DNA from: Caldinitratiruptor microaerophilus
GTDB taxonomy: Bacteria; Bacillota; Sulfobacillia; Symbiobacteriales; ZC4RG38
Assembly (NCBI RefSeq): GCF_025999835.1
Contig: NZ_AP025628.1
Span: forward strand, 2,232,001-2,296,000
Reading direction: 5' to 3'
Length of the DNA: 64,000 bases
Below the pieces are notes generated by a model. The model ran no database searches and had not been told where the DNA came from. It saw only the letters and a list, made by a program, of their open reading frames with translations. A program made the translations under genes and the position numbers. Positions 7,866 to 15,680 of this stretch are shown one piece after another (within the stretch, counting starts at the first letter, position 1; each line of letters starts with the position of its first letter).

Positions 7866-8921
7866 TCAGTACACCGCCGGGCCCGACCGCCCGAACACGG
7901 GGCGATACGCCGCGTAGCGCGCCGGCCCGGCCCGCGAGGCGCCGTCTTCCCGGAGCGGCGCGAGCCGGAGCACGGACTCGGCCCGGCCCACCTCGCTGCC
8001 GGAGACGAGCACGCGCACCGAGACCGGGTAGTCGCCCGGCGGCGCCGGGGCGCGACTCGACGGCAGGCGCGCGTCCCAATCGAGGCTCACGGCCGTCTGC
8101 TCGCCGGCCTTCAGGCCCTGGGGTACCCGACCCTCGGGGAGCGAGACCGGACCCTCGAAGGTCTCGAGCCGGCCGGTGACCGTCAGGGCGGGCAGGTCGG
8201 TGACCGCCCGGAGGGTGACCGCCAGGCGAACCGGTCGCCCGGCCCGGGGCGTCTCCCCGGCGGGGGCCACCGTGACCTGGGCGCTGTACTTCACCTGCAC
8301 GGTGGCCCCGGCCTCCGGGGCCACCTCGGACGCCCCGGCCGCCCCCACCGAGGCGCTCCCGGCACCCGATCCCTGAACCCGGAGGGTCGCCGCCCCGGCG
8401 CCGCCCGGCGTGGTCTCGCCGGCCACTCCCTGCGCGGCCGCGCCGTCCTCTGCACCGGACTCCCGGGCCGGAGCCGGGACGGGTGCAGCGGCCGCCCCCG
8501 GGACCGCCATGTCCTGCGCGACCATCGGGGCGGCGGACCGTTCGGTCCCGCCGCGCTCCGGCACGGCCGGGGCCCGGGGGCCGGCGGACGGGGCCGAAGA
8601 CGGCGCCGGAGCGGAAGTCGCCGCCTGGGGCTCGCTCTTCGCGGCCCGTCCGTGCAGGTAGGGCGCGAGCGCATCCGGCGGGCCCACGACCAGGAGAGCG
8701 ATCCCGATCGCCGCCGCCACGGTGACCCCCGCCAGCAGCCCCGGCCGGGCGTACCACGCCCGCGGCAAGGGGTGAGGCCCTGCAGCGTGCGGGCCCGACG
8801 GCACGGCGAGCCTTTGCCACACCCGCTCCCGCAACTCGCTGCCGAATTCCCACCCGCCCAGCGCCGCCTCGGCCTCGCGCCGGAACCGGCCCATGAGCTC
8901 GTCGAGATCCGGATCCTTCAT
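7866..8921 (-). CDS. anti-sigma factor-like single-pass membrane protein
   Basis: A 351-residue protein. The first 60 residues are a soluble helical segment (DELMGRFRREAEAALGG...LRERVWQRL), then one transmembrane helix (about 75-92, GLLAGVTVAAAIGIALLVV), then a long Ala/Gly/Pro-rich linker and a beta-rich extracellular domain. The first codon overlaps the stop of the upstream ECF sigma gene (ATGA), and the topology is that of a membrane anti-sigma factor. No zinc HxxxCxxC motif is visible, so the anti-sigma role is inferred from position and topology. Confidence 0.7.
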   Translation of the reverse strand: MKDPDLDELMGRFRREAEAALGGWEFGSELRERVWQRLAVPSGPHAAGPHPLPRAWYARPGLLAGVTVAAAIGIALLVVGPPDALAPYLHGRAAKSEPQAATSAPAPSSAPSAGPRAPAVPERGGTERSAAPMVAQDMAVPGAAAAPVPAPARESGAEDGAAAQGVAGETTPGGAGAATLRVQGSGAGSASVGAAGASEVAPEAGATVQVKYSAQVTVAPAGETPRAGRPVRLAVTLRAVTDLPALTVTGRLETFEGPVSLPEGRVPQGLKAGEQTAVSLDWDARLPSSRAPAPPGDYPVSVRVLVSGSEVGRAESVLRLAPLREDGASRAGPARYAAYRPVFGRSGPAVY

Positions 8922-9427
8922 GCGGTCACCCCCCGGGCGGACAGGGCGTCGCGCAGCTGCTGGCGGGCCCTGTGCAGGCGGGTCTTCACCGTGTTCTCGG
9001 GCAGGTCCAGTACCCGGGCGATGTCTCCCGTGCTCAGGTCCTGGTAATAGTACAGCACGAGCACTTCACGGTAGTGCACGGGCAGGGCCAGGACGTGCTC
9101 CAGCACGGCCTGCCGGCGATCCGCCTGCACAGCCGCTTCCTCCGGGAACTCGCCGCCGGTGGCGAGCGGGAGCTGCCCCGGCAGGGTCACGCGCCGCCAC
9201 CAGGGCGAACGCGCCCGGTCCCGGCAGACGTTGACGGCGATGCGGTACAGCCACGTGTACACCGCGCTGTCGCCCCGGAAGCTGTCCATGTGCCGGTACG
9301 CCCGGAGGAACACCTCCTGGGCCACGTCCTCGGCCAGGTGGCGGTCCTTCAGGTAGAAGTAGGCCAGGTGCAGGATCCGGGTGCCGTACTGCTCCATCCA
9401 CTGCGTGAGCAGTTCGTCCCGATCCAC
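8918..9427 (-). CDS. ECF-type RNA polymerase sigma factor
   Basis: About 169 residues. Region 2 carries LAYFYLKDRHLAEDVAQEVFLRAYRH and VYTWLYRIAVNVCRDRAR. Region 4 carries LPVHYREVLVLYYYQDLSTGDIARVLDLPENTVKTRLHRARQQL. It is a group IV sigma-70 factor. The start is uncertain: GTG at 9427 has GGAGG four bases upstream and gives MDRDELLTQWMEQ, while ATG at 9457 lacks a spaced ribosome site. The next gene overlaps its stop and looks like the cognate anti-sigma factor. Confidence 0.9.
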   Translation of the reverse strand: MDRDELLTQWMEQYGTRILHLAYFYLKDRHLAEDVAQEVFLRAYRHMDSFRGDSAVYTWLYRIAVNVCRDRARSPWWRRVTLPGQLPLATGGEFPEEAAVQADRRQAVLEHVLALPVHYREVLVLYYYQDLSTGDIARVLDLPENTVKTRLHRARQQLRDALSARGVTA

Positions 9428-9622
9428 CGCCCCTCCGGCTCCCAACAGCGCCCCCATCCCCTTCGCCGCAGTCGCTCCTTATGGTAACCGCACCGCTCGG
9501 GTGGCGCAAGCCGGCGGCGTGGGGATGGCCCGCTCCGCCTCTTGGACGGAGGTGGGACACGGTCCGTTTCACGCCGCCCGCCGGAAAGCGCCGGCAGGGA
9601 TTCTTCGCGCCCGGCGGCCGGC

Positions 9623-10807
9623 TCAGGCGATGTGCGGCCGGTCGATGGCCTCGACGATCTCCCGCACGAAGGTGAACGCACGCGCCAGCGTTTCGGGTTC
9701 GACGTTGGCGAGCACGTCGGTCGGCCAGTGCCAGTTCGGCAGGACCCCGTCCCGCTCGGCCCAGATGGCCAGCGTCGGGATCCCGGCGGCGAGGGAGGCG
9801 TGCGCGTCGGTGTAGGAGCCCGGAGGGACACGGCTCGGGCCGATCCGCCAGTCGGGGTGGCGGGCGGCCGACGCTGCCGCCAACCGCACCAGTTCCGGGT
9901 CGGAGCGGTGGAACCGGAGGTTGCCCTCGCCCAGGAGGTACCGGAGTTCGCCGGCTCCGAGGTTGTCGAGCACCAGGACGCTGGCCCCACGGAGTTCCGC
10001 CCGGTGGCGGGCCACCAGCCGGGCCATGCCCACGGGAGCGCCGACCTCCTCGCAGCCCGTGATCGCCACCCAGATCTCGGTCCGCTCAGGCCGGTTCTTG
10101 CCGAAGTGCTCGGCCAGGGCCAGCGCAAGGCCCACGCCGGAGGCGTTGTCGTTCGCCCCCTGCACCCACGGCATGGCCAGCTCGCGGTGGACCAGGAGCC
10201 CGAGCCCGTAGACCACCGGCACGAGCCCCGGGAGGGCGATCCACTCCCACCGCAGCGCGCCGGGCACGAGAGCCCCCAGCACCGCAGCCAGGGCGACCCA
10301 CACGCTCCCGGCCATGTGGATCCGGAGGTTGGTGCCGAAGCGGCGGGCTTGCGCAGGGTGAAAGAGCAGGGCCGCCTTCGTCGAGTCCGCGTGGGCCGCC
10401 AGCACCACCCGGCGCTCGGGACGCCCGGCCGGAGCCAGCCGGCCGATCACGTTGCGGCTCGCCCCGGTGGCGAAGAGGCGGCCCACGTCCAGCGCCACGT
10501 CGGCCATCCCGATGAACGCCACCACCCCGAGGATGCCGGCGACCGCCCCAAGCCCGCGCAGCCCCGGCCACCACGTCAGGATCCCGGCCGCCGTCACCAG
10601 GCTCCCCACGAGCAGCCAGGGCCAGGTGAAGGTCGTCTGGGACCGGAACGGCTCCACGCGGACGTCAAACCCGGCCCGTCGCAGCACCTCCTCGGCGTAG
10701 CCCTGGGCGCGCGCCTCGGCCGGGCCCGTGGCCGGTCGGGGGCCGATCTCGCCCGCCAGGACCTGCACGTGCTCCCACGCCCCGGTGGTATCCGCCCGCT
10801 CCGCCAT
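9623..10807 (-). CDS. M28-family zinc peptidase with central membrane segments
   Basis: A 394-residue protein of the aminopeptidase Y/M28 type. After an N-terminal part, two or three hydrophobic helices occur around residues 68-115 (WLLVGSLVTAAGILTWW, GAVAGILGVVAFIGMADV) and another pair near 205-245. Metal ligands are recognisable in AAHADSTK, DNASGVGLAL, TGCEEVGAPVG, VLVLDNLGAG and the late WHWPTDVLA. The membrane insertions inside a peptidase fold suggest a bilayer-embedded peptidase. The ATG at 10807 has GGGGTGAT upstream. It is transcribed away from the Nfu gene's terminator. Confidence 0.85.
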   Translation of the reverse strand: MAERADTTGAWEHVQVLAGEIGPRPATGPAEARAQGYAEEVLRRAGFDVRVEPFRSQTTFTWPWLLVGSLVTAAGILTWWPGLRGLGAVAGILGVVAFIGMADVALDVGRLFATGASRNVIGRLAPAGRPERRVVLAAHADSTKAALLFHPAQARRFGTNLRIHMAGSVWVALAAVLGALVPGALRWEWIALPGLVPVVYGLGLLVHRELAMPWVQGANDNASGVGLALALAEHFGKNRPERTEIWVAITGCEEVGAPVGMARLVARHRAELRGASVLVLDNLGAGELRYLLGEGNLRFHRSDPELVRLAAASAARHPDWRIGPSRVPPGSYTDAHASLAAGIPTLAIWAERDGVLPNWHWPTDVLANVEPETLARAFTFVREIVEAIDRPHIA

Positions 10808-10822
10808 CCCCATCACCCCACG

Positions 10823-10847
10823 AAAAAACCGGCGGTCCGCCGCCGGT
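10823..10847 (-). terminator. rho-independent terminator after the Nfu gene
   Basis: On the minus strand an 8-bp stem (ACCGGCGG/CCGCCGGT) with a CGGA loop is followed directly by TTTTTT. It lies just downstream of the Nfu stop codon and just upstream of the M28 peptidase start. Confidence 0.85.
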
Positions 10848-10874
10848 CGCCCCTTGCGAACCCACCGGACCGCC

Positions 10875-11108
10875 TCAGATGGCCACGACCTGCTTGACCT
10901 CCGGGACCGACTGGCGGACGGCCCGCTCGATGCCCATCTTGAGGGTCATCATGCTCATGGGGCAGTCCCCGCAGCTGCCGATGAGCCGGAGGCGCACGAC
11001 ACCCGTCTCCGGATTGTACTCGAGCAGCTCGACGTTTCCCCCGTCGACCTTCAGCGCCGGGCGGACCGCTTCCAGTGCCCGCTCGATCCGCTCCCGAATC
11101 TGATCCAC
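10875..11108 (-). CDS. Nfu-type iron-sulfur scaffold protein
   Basis: A 77-residue stand-alone NifU C-terminal (Nfu) domain, which carries and transfers Fe-S clusters. It shows VRPALKVDGGNVELLEY, the cluster-binding SCGDCPMS (C-x2-C) near residue 45, and ERAVRQSVPEVKQV. Length and motifs match single-domain Nfu proteins of Gram-positive bacteria. The gene has its own terminator and appears monocistronic. Fe-S clients in the window include the ferredoxin, the Rieske protein, IspH and the radical SAM enzyme. Confidence 0.93.
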   Translation of the reverse strand: MDQIRERIERALEAVRPALKVDGGNVELLEYNPETGVVRLRLIGSCGDCPMSMMTLKMGIERAVRQSVPEVKQVVAI

Positions 11109-11299
11109 CGACGCCCCATCCTTTCTCTCCGGCGAGGCTCACGGCCTCCTTTCCCCTGCGACGTCAGTCCGGCCCGAAGGGCCACGAAGCACCATGTAGT
11201 TCCTTTTCTTAGATGTAGTGTACCCTATCTAGACTCATTCTGTACAGGGGTGAGAACCGTTCGCAGGAGCCGGGCGATCGGAGCAGAATCGAGGAGGGT

Positions 11300-12076
11300 A
11301 TGGACGAGCAGCAGAAGCCGATGCCCCCCGAACTGCGGGCAGCCGCTGTGTTCCGCGAACACCCACGCTGGCAGGTCGTCGACCACTCCGGGACCCCCGC
11401 CCGGGGACCGCTCGAGGACACGTTCGCGTGGGAAGAGAGGTCGCTGGAGGCGGTCGGTCGGGGGGAGGACCTCCCGCTCCTGCACCTGTGGCGCCACGAG
11501 AAAGCGCTGGTGCTCGGCTACCGGGACACCCGGCTGCCCCGCTGGGCAGAGGCCGCCGAGGCGCTGCGCGCCGAAGGCTACGAGGTGCCGGTCCGGCTGT
11601 CGGGCGGCACGGCGGTGCCCCTCGACGCCGGCGTCCTGAACGTCTCCCTCGTCTACCCGGCGCGGGCGCTCCGGATCGAGGACGGCTTCGACGCCATGTA
11701 CGCCCTTCTGCGGGTCGCCCTGGCGGGCCTGCGGCTGCGCGCCACCCGGGGGCTCGTTCCGGGCGGGTACTGCCCGGGCGACAGCGACGTGGCGGTGGGC
11801 GGCCGGAAGGTCGCCGGCATCGCGCAGCGCCGCCGGCGCCTGGCTTCCCTGGTCCATGCCTTCGTGCTGGTCGAGGGGGAGGGCGCCTCCCGGGCGGGGC
11901 TCGCTGCCCGCTTCTACGCCCTCGCCGCGCCCGGGGTCGACCCCGGGCCTCCCGGCAAGGGTCCCTATCCGGAGGTCCACCCCGAAGCGGTGCAGAGCCT
12001 CTCGGAGGCGGCGGGCCGGCCGGTGCGCGTCGGTGAGCTGGCCGGAGCGCTCGCCGCTCTCCTGGCCCCGCACTAG
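11300..12076 (+). CDS. lipL: LipL-like octanoyl-[GcvH]:protein N-octanoyltransferase
   Basis: A 258-residue BPL/LplA/LipB-fold enzyme. VRLSGGTAVPLDAGVLNVSL is the lipoyl/biotin-ligase core. YCPGDSDVAVGGRKVAGIAQ carries the catalytic Cys (Cys158) in the position known for LipL of Bacillus subtilis and the acyl-binding Lys. LipL moves octanoyl groups from GcvH to E2 subunits by a thioester on that Cys. The ATG at 11300 follows GGAGGGT. The AT-richer 11200-11260 stretch upstream probably holds the promoter. LplA is less likely given the PGGYCPGD motif. Confidence 0.88.
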   Translation: MDEQQKPMPPELRAAAVFREHPRWQVVDHSGTPARGPLEDTFAWEERSLEAVGRGEDLPLLHLWRHEKALVLGYRDTRLPRWAEAAEALRAEGYEVPVRLSGGTAVPLDAGVLNVSLVYPARALRIEDGFDAMYALLRVALAGLRLRATRGLVPGGYCPGDSDVAVGGRKVAGIAQRRRRLASLVHAFVLVEGEGASRAGLAARFYALAAPGVDPGPPGKGPYPEVHPEAVQSLSEAAGRPVRVGELAGALAALLAPH

Positions 12077-12879
12077 CCTCCCGGCAACCGCACCCCGTCC
12101 CAGGGCCGGGCGGAGGGGCGCAGCGCGGGCCGGAGCTCCGGTTCGGACAGCATACGCAGGAAGTTGCTCACCGGCAGCGGCCCGAGGTCGTGCTTCCGGA
12201 CGAGACGCTCCAGGAAGGGCGCCATGCGCGCCGGGTCGGCGGAGGCGTTGGCGCCCGCCTCGTCGACCGCCACCAGGACGCTCGCCTCGGGGATCCGCCG
12301 CACCCGCCGCCCCGGCGCCGCCCGGAGCCACCAGTCCCAGTCCCAGTAGTCCCGCACGGTCACGTCGAAGAGGCCGAGCTCGTCGTGGAGCGCGCGCCGG
12401 TACAGCGCCGACGACGGAACGATCGTGTTCCACCGCCGCAAGAGCTGTGGATCGAAGTCGAAGGCGAAGGCGAACAGCTCCCGGCGCAACGGCACGCGCC
12501 CTCGGGGAGTCCACCGCAGCACGACCAGCTCGGCATCGGTGTACGCGAGGTCGGCCCCGGCCTCCGCGGCCGCCACCAGGCTGCCGAGGTGGCCCGGCAG
12601 CCAGAGGTCGTCGTCGTCGCACAGCGCGATGAGCTCCCCGCGCGCCAGCCGCAGCCCCTCGTTACGGGCTGCGGCGTGGCCCGCGTTCTGCGGCAGGTTC
12701 ACCAGGCGCACCGGCAACTGCGGGTGCTTGGCCAGCGCGGCGTCGACCGGGGGTCCGCCGTCGTTCACCACGATGCACTCGAAGTCGCGGTAGTCCTGGG
12801 CAGCGATGGCCCCCAGGCACTCCGCGAGCGCTTCCGGGCGCCGGTAGGTCGGGATCAGGATGCTCACCTTCGGGGCCAC
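12073..12879 (-). CDS. glycosyltransferase family 2
   Basis: A 268-residue GT-A fold enzyme. It starts with VSILIPTYRRPEALAECL, then QDYRDFECIVVNDGG. The nucleotide-sugar region is GHAAARNEGLRLARGELIALCDDDD, where DDDD is the DxD metal site, followed by DYWDWDWWLRAA. No transmembrane segments are visible. The GTG start at 12879 has GGGGGTGA upstream. Its stop overlaps the end of lipL by four bases on the opposite strand. The acceptor is unknown and no sugar-polymer cluster surrounds it. Confidence 0.9.
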   Translation of the reverse strand: MAPKVSILIPTYRRPEALAECLGAIAAQDYRDFECIVVNDGGPPVDAALAKHPQLPVRLVNLPQNAGHAAARNEGLRLARGELIALCDDDDLWLPGHLGSLVAAAEAGADLAYTDAELVVLRWTPRGRVPLRRELFAFAFDFDPQLLRRWNTIVPSSALYRRALHDELGLFDVTVRDYWDWDWWLRAAPGRRVRRIPEASVLVAVDEAGANASADPARMAPFLERLVRKHDLGPLPVSNFLRMLSEPELRPALRPSARPWDGVRLPGG

Positions 12880-12986
12880 GGGCCGTCACCCCCTGCAGGG
12901 CTCTGGGGGAACCGGGGCTCGCCCGGGCATCGGGGTGAGATTCGAGGTCGCCCGTCCGGGTCCTCCTTCTCTGCCTGGCGCGCCCG

Positions 12987-13307
12987 CTACGGGGCGAAGA
13001 TCGGCGAGAAGACGATCGGGACCGCGCCCCACGGGCCGGTCACGCCGAACAGGGCGCCGCGCTCCATGGCCAGGCGCTCCAGGCGGTCGAGCACGGCCGG
13101 CTCGTAGCCGGGGACATAGCCCAGGGCTTCGGCACGCTCGGCGGTCACGATGGCCCGGCGGGGATCCACCCCCCGGCCCACGAGGTAAGCGGCCACGGCC
13201 GCCTGCGCGATGGCGTGGATCGGCGAGGCACCGTAGACGAGTTCGGCCGTCGCATGCTGGATGACCGGAACGACCGACCGCAGCTCTCGAGCGGTCACCC
13301 GCTCCAT
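12987..13307 (-). CDS. hypothetical protein, 106 aa
   Basis: Small helical protein (MERVTARELRSVVPVI at the start) with a hydrophobic C-terminus (GPWGAVPIVFSPIFAP). No known domain. The ATG at 13307 is preceded by GGGGGGA, which favours this start over much longer versions of the frame that run through poorly coding sequence. It is divergent from the 13480 gene. Confidence 0.55.
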   Translation of the reverse strand: MERVTARELRSVVPVIQHATAELVYGASPIHAIAQAAVAAYLVGRGVDPRRAIVTAERAEALGYVPGYEPAVLDRLERLAMERGALFGVTGPWGAVPIVFSPIFAP

Positions 13308-13479
13308 GCTATCCCCCCGTCCTGAGGCGTGTCCTCTGCATATTATGTCGCCACGGGAGCACGTGACCCGGCGGCCGCGGTCCACCCGCGGCGCCGGGCG
13401 TGACCGCCGGGATGACCCCTCGAGATCGGCCTCCCGGGCGAAATCTCTGGCCCACGGTTCCAGCGCGGAGGTGCCGGCC

Positions 13480-13815
13480 TTGCTCGTTTCGGAAACGGCC
13501 CCTGATTCTGTCAGTGGCCTCCACTGCATCACCGGCCTCGTGCTCCTCGACGCCACGGAGCGCGTCGGGGTGATCACCGGGCGGGTCTTCCCACGCCTGG
13601 GCGACGGCATACCGGTTCGGCAGGTGGTGGGACCGGCCGGCGGGCCGGTCCCACTCACGGAGGTCGACGGAGAGAACGCGACGGTCTGTGGGCGGTTCGC
13701 CGTCCAGGACGGCGAGGTGGTGCTCGACGTGCGCCGGGTCATCCCCCGGCAGCGGGGGGTGAGCCCGCTCGTCCTCGTCGTGGCGCTGATCCTCCTCCTG
13801 GCCCTCCGGAACTGA
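13480..13815 (+). CDS. hypothetical C-tail-anchored membrane protein
   Basis: A 111-residue protein: a beta-rich soluble part (LVLLDATERVGVITGRVF, VVGPAGGPVPLTEVDGE, CGRFAVQDGEVVLDVRRVI), then one C-terminal hydrophobic helix (SPLVLVVALILLLALRN). The TTG start at 13480 lies six bases after GGAGGTG; an upstream ATG at 13261 would add an atypical basic leader. The function is unknown. Confidence 0.55.
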   Translation: MLVSETAPDSVSGLHCITGLVLLDATERVGVITGRVFPRLGDGIPVRQVVGPAGGPVPLTEVDGENATVCGRFAVQDGEVVLDVRRVIPRQRGVSPLVLVVALILLLALRN

Positions 13816-13890
13816 GCCGTGCTTGCAGGACGGGCAGGCGGCCCGTCCTGCGGCGCGTCCGGGGCCGGACTGCGTGCCGACCGGTGAGGT

Positions 13891-14043
13891 TCACGCGGGA
13901 CGGTCCGCGTCGCCGGCGGTTCCCCCGGCGGCCCGCACATCCCGGCGCAGCGCCCTCACCTCGTCGATGAGGTCGCGGAGGGCGGCGTAGATCAGGAACA
14001 GGACGAAGAGGCCGGCCAGGTCGAGCACGAGGAAGAGCGTCAA
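13891..14043 (-). CDS. small membrane protein, 50 aa
   Basis: One hydrophobic helix (LFLVLDLAGLFVLFLIYAAL) followed by a charged amphipathic tail (RDLIDEVRALRRDVRAAGG). The TTG start at 14043 overlaps the stop of the upstream membrane protein (TTGA), so the two are translationally coupled. No family assigned. Confidence 0.6.
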   Translation of the reverse strand: MTLFLVLDLAGLFVLFLIYAALRDLIDEVRALRRDVRAAGGTAGDADRPA

Positions 14044-14498
14044 GGCGCGTCCCCCCCGTGCCGACGCGCCATGCCTTGCAGAGCAGGGACGGGCGTCTGT
14101 CGCGTGGCGAGCGCCTGACCGATCCCGTAACCGGCCAGGATGCCGCCGATCTGTCTGACTCCACCCCTCAGCAGGGGATCCACCCAACCCAGGCGCGAGA
14201 ACAACCCGATCAGGCGCTCCTCCACGTACAGATCCGCCAGGACCAGACCCGGCAGCGCGTAGAGGAGAAACACGCCCCAGCGGAAGCGCCCGGCCGACCT
14301 GCCATCGGGCCACCAGGCCGGTGCAGCGAGTAGAAAACCGAGAAGGACCAGCAGCGCGAGGCGCACGGCCTCGAGGTGCCAGGCCATCGTGAACGTGCGA
14401 GCGAGGTGAGCCCCGATCGCTGTGTCTACCCGCCCCACCACGTAGGGCAAGACGAGCGCCGCCGTCACCGCGAGGAGATGCGGGATCCGGTCTCGCAT
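14040..14498 (-). CDS. hypothetical integral membrane protein
   Basis: A 152-residue protein with about four transmembrane helices (LLAVTAALVLPYVVG, LALLVLLGFLLAAPAWW, WGVFLLYALPGLVLADLYV, IGGILAGYGIGQAL). The ATG at 14498 has GGGGAG upstream. It is coupled to a 50-residue membrane protein. No motif identifies a function. Confidence 0.65.
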   Translation of the reverse strand: MRDRIPHLLAVTAALVLPYVVGRVDTAIGAHLARTFTMAWHLEAVRLALLVLLGFLLAAPAWWPDGRSAGRFRWGVFLLYALPGLVLADLYVEERLIGLFSRLGWVDPLLRGGVRQIGGILAGYGIGQALATRQTPVPALQGMARRHGGDAP

Positions 14499-14559
14499 GG
14501 CTTCTCACTCCCCGTAAGTCAGATGCTGCCGGCGGGCCGCGCGTTCCGCGGAGTCGGGC

Positions 14560-14588
14560 TTGACAACTCCGAACACATGTTCTATGCT
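14560..14588 (+). promoter_or_regulatory. sigma-A-type promoter containing a LexA box
   Basis: TTGACA (14560-14565) and TATGCT (14583-14588) are separated by exactly 17 bases. The spacer holds CGAACACATGTTCT (14570-14583). This is the inverted repeat GAAC-N4-GTTC of the Gram-positive LexA/DinR (SOS) box, placed where a repressor would block polymerase. It drives the radical SAM gene starting at 14619. Confidence 0.75.
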
Positions 14589-14618
14589 CTCGGTACACAC
14601 CGAAGAGGGGGCGCGTGG

Positions 14619-15590
14619 ATGCCCCGGCCCACCGTGCACGAGATCGAGTGCAAGTCGGTTCTCAACCGCGTCACCGGCATGCCGTTCGCCTGGTCGGCGA
14701 ACCCGTACCGGGGGTGCGCGCACGCGTGCATCTACTGCTATGCGAGGGAGACCCACACCTACCTGGACCTCGACCCCGGCACGTCTTTCCAGGAGGTGCT
14801 CTTTGCCAAGGTCAACGCCCCGGCGGTGCTGCGGACGGAGCTCGCCAGGCCCTCGTGGACGCATGAGCACGTGGTGGTCGGCACCGCGACCGACCCCTAC
14901 CAGCCCGTGGAGGGGAAGTACCGCCTCACCCGCCGCATCCTGGAGGCTTTGGCCGAGTTCGCCACCCCTGCGTCCGTGACGACCAAGGGCACCCTCGTGG
15001 TGCGCGACATCGACGTCCTGCAGGATCTCGAGCGCCGGGCAGGCGCAGCCGTGAACGTGACCGTCACCACGCTCGACCGGGTCCTGTGGCGCCGGCTCGA
15101 GCCCGGCGCCCCGCCGCCCGAGAAGCGGCTGGAGGCCGTGCGGCGGCTGGCCCGGGCCGGCATCCCCACCGGGGTGTTCGTCGCCCCTGTGCTGCCCGGA
15201 CTCAACGACTCGGCCGCCAGCCTCCGCCAGGTCATCCGGGCGGCCGCCGAGGCGGGTGCCCGCAGCGCCATCGTGAGCCCGCTCCGGATCGATCCGGCGG
15301 TCCGGGAGTACCTCCTGGAGATCCTGGGCGAGTTCTACCCCGCCCTCGCCCGGCAGTACGAGGCCTTCTACCGCGGGCGCACCACCGCGCCCCCGGAATA
15401 CCGCCAGCGCCTGACCGCGCGGGCCGAGGCGATCCGGGTGGCCGCTGCACTGGGTTGTGATGTCCACCCGGCAAGCCGGGCGGAGCAGCGGGGAAGGGCG
15501 GCTCCCGGCCCAGGTTCCCGGCCGTGCGGCCAGGGTCCGCAGCCGCCCCGCGCAGCCACGCGGGTCGTGCAGGCGCGCCTCAAGTTGTAG
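14619..15590 (+). CDS. Rv2578c/SplB-like radical SAM protein
   Basis: A 323-residue radical SAM enzyme of the group related to spore photoproduct lyase. The cluster motif is C-x3-C-x2-C in RGCAHACIYCYAR near residue 35. It is followed by VVGTATDPYQPVEGKYRLTR, VTTKGTLVVRD and IPTGVFVAPVLPGLND. The Arg-rich C-terminal tail of about 45 residues is unconserved in appearance. The start is the ATG at 14619 with AGAGGGG upstream. The promoter contains a perfect-core LexA box, so a DNA-damage role is plausible. The substrate of this subgroup is not established. Confidence 0.88.
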   Translation: MPRPTVHEIECKSVLNRVTGMPFAWSANPYRGCAHACIYCYARETHTYLDLDPGTSFQEVLFAKVNAPAVLRTELARPSWTHEHVVVGTATDPYQPVEGKYRLTRRILEALAEFATPASVTTKGTLVVRDIDVLQDLERRAGAAVNVTVTTLDRVLWRRLEPGAPPPEKRLEAVRRLARAGIPTGVFVAPVLPGLNDSAASLRQVIRAAAEAGARSAIVSPLRIDPAVREYLLEILGEFYPALARQYEAFYRGRTTAPPEYRQRLTARAEAIRVAAALGCDVHPASRAEQRGRAAPGPGSRPCGQGPQPPRAATRVVQARLKL

Positions 15591-15680
15591 CGCACATCGT
15601 TGGCTCATCGGCACCAGACCCGCCACCCACGAAGGTTCCGACGGGACTGGCCTCGACCGGCCGGTATCGGGCCTTGCCGC

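Noticed and set aside
6771-9047. A 758-codon plus-strand frame opposite the HAD and anti-sigma genes
   Set aside because: Both minus-strand genes have ribosome sites and motifs. The plus frame is Arg/Gly/Pro-rich shadow sequence.
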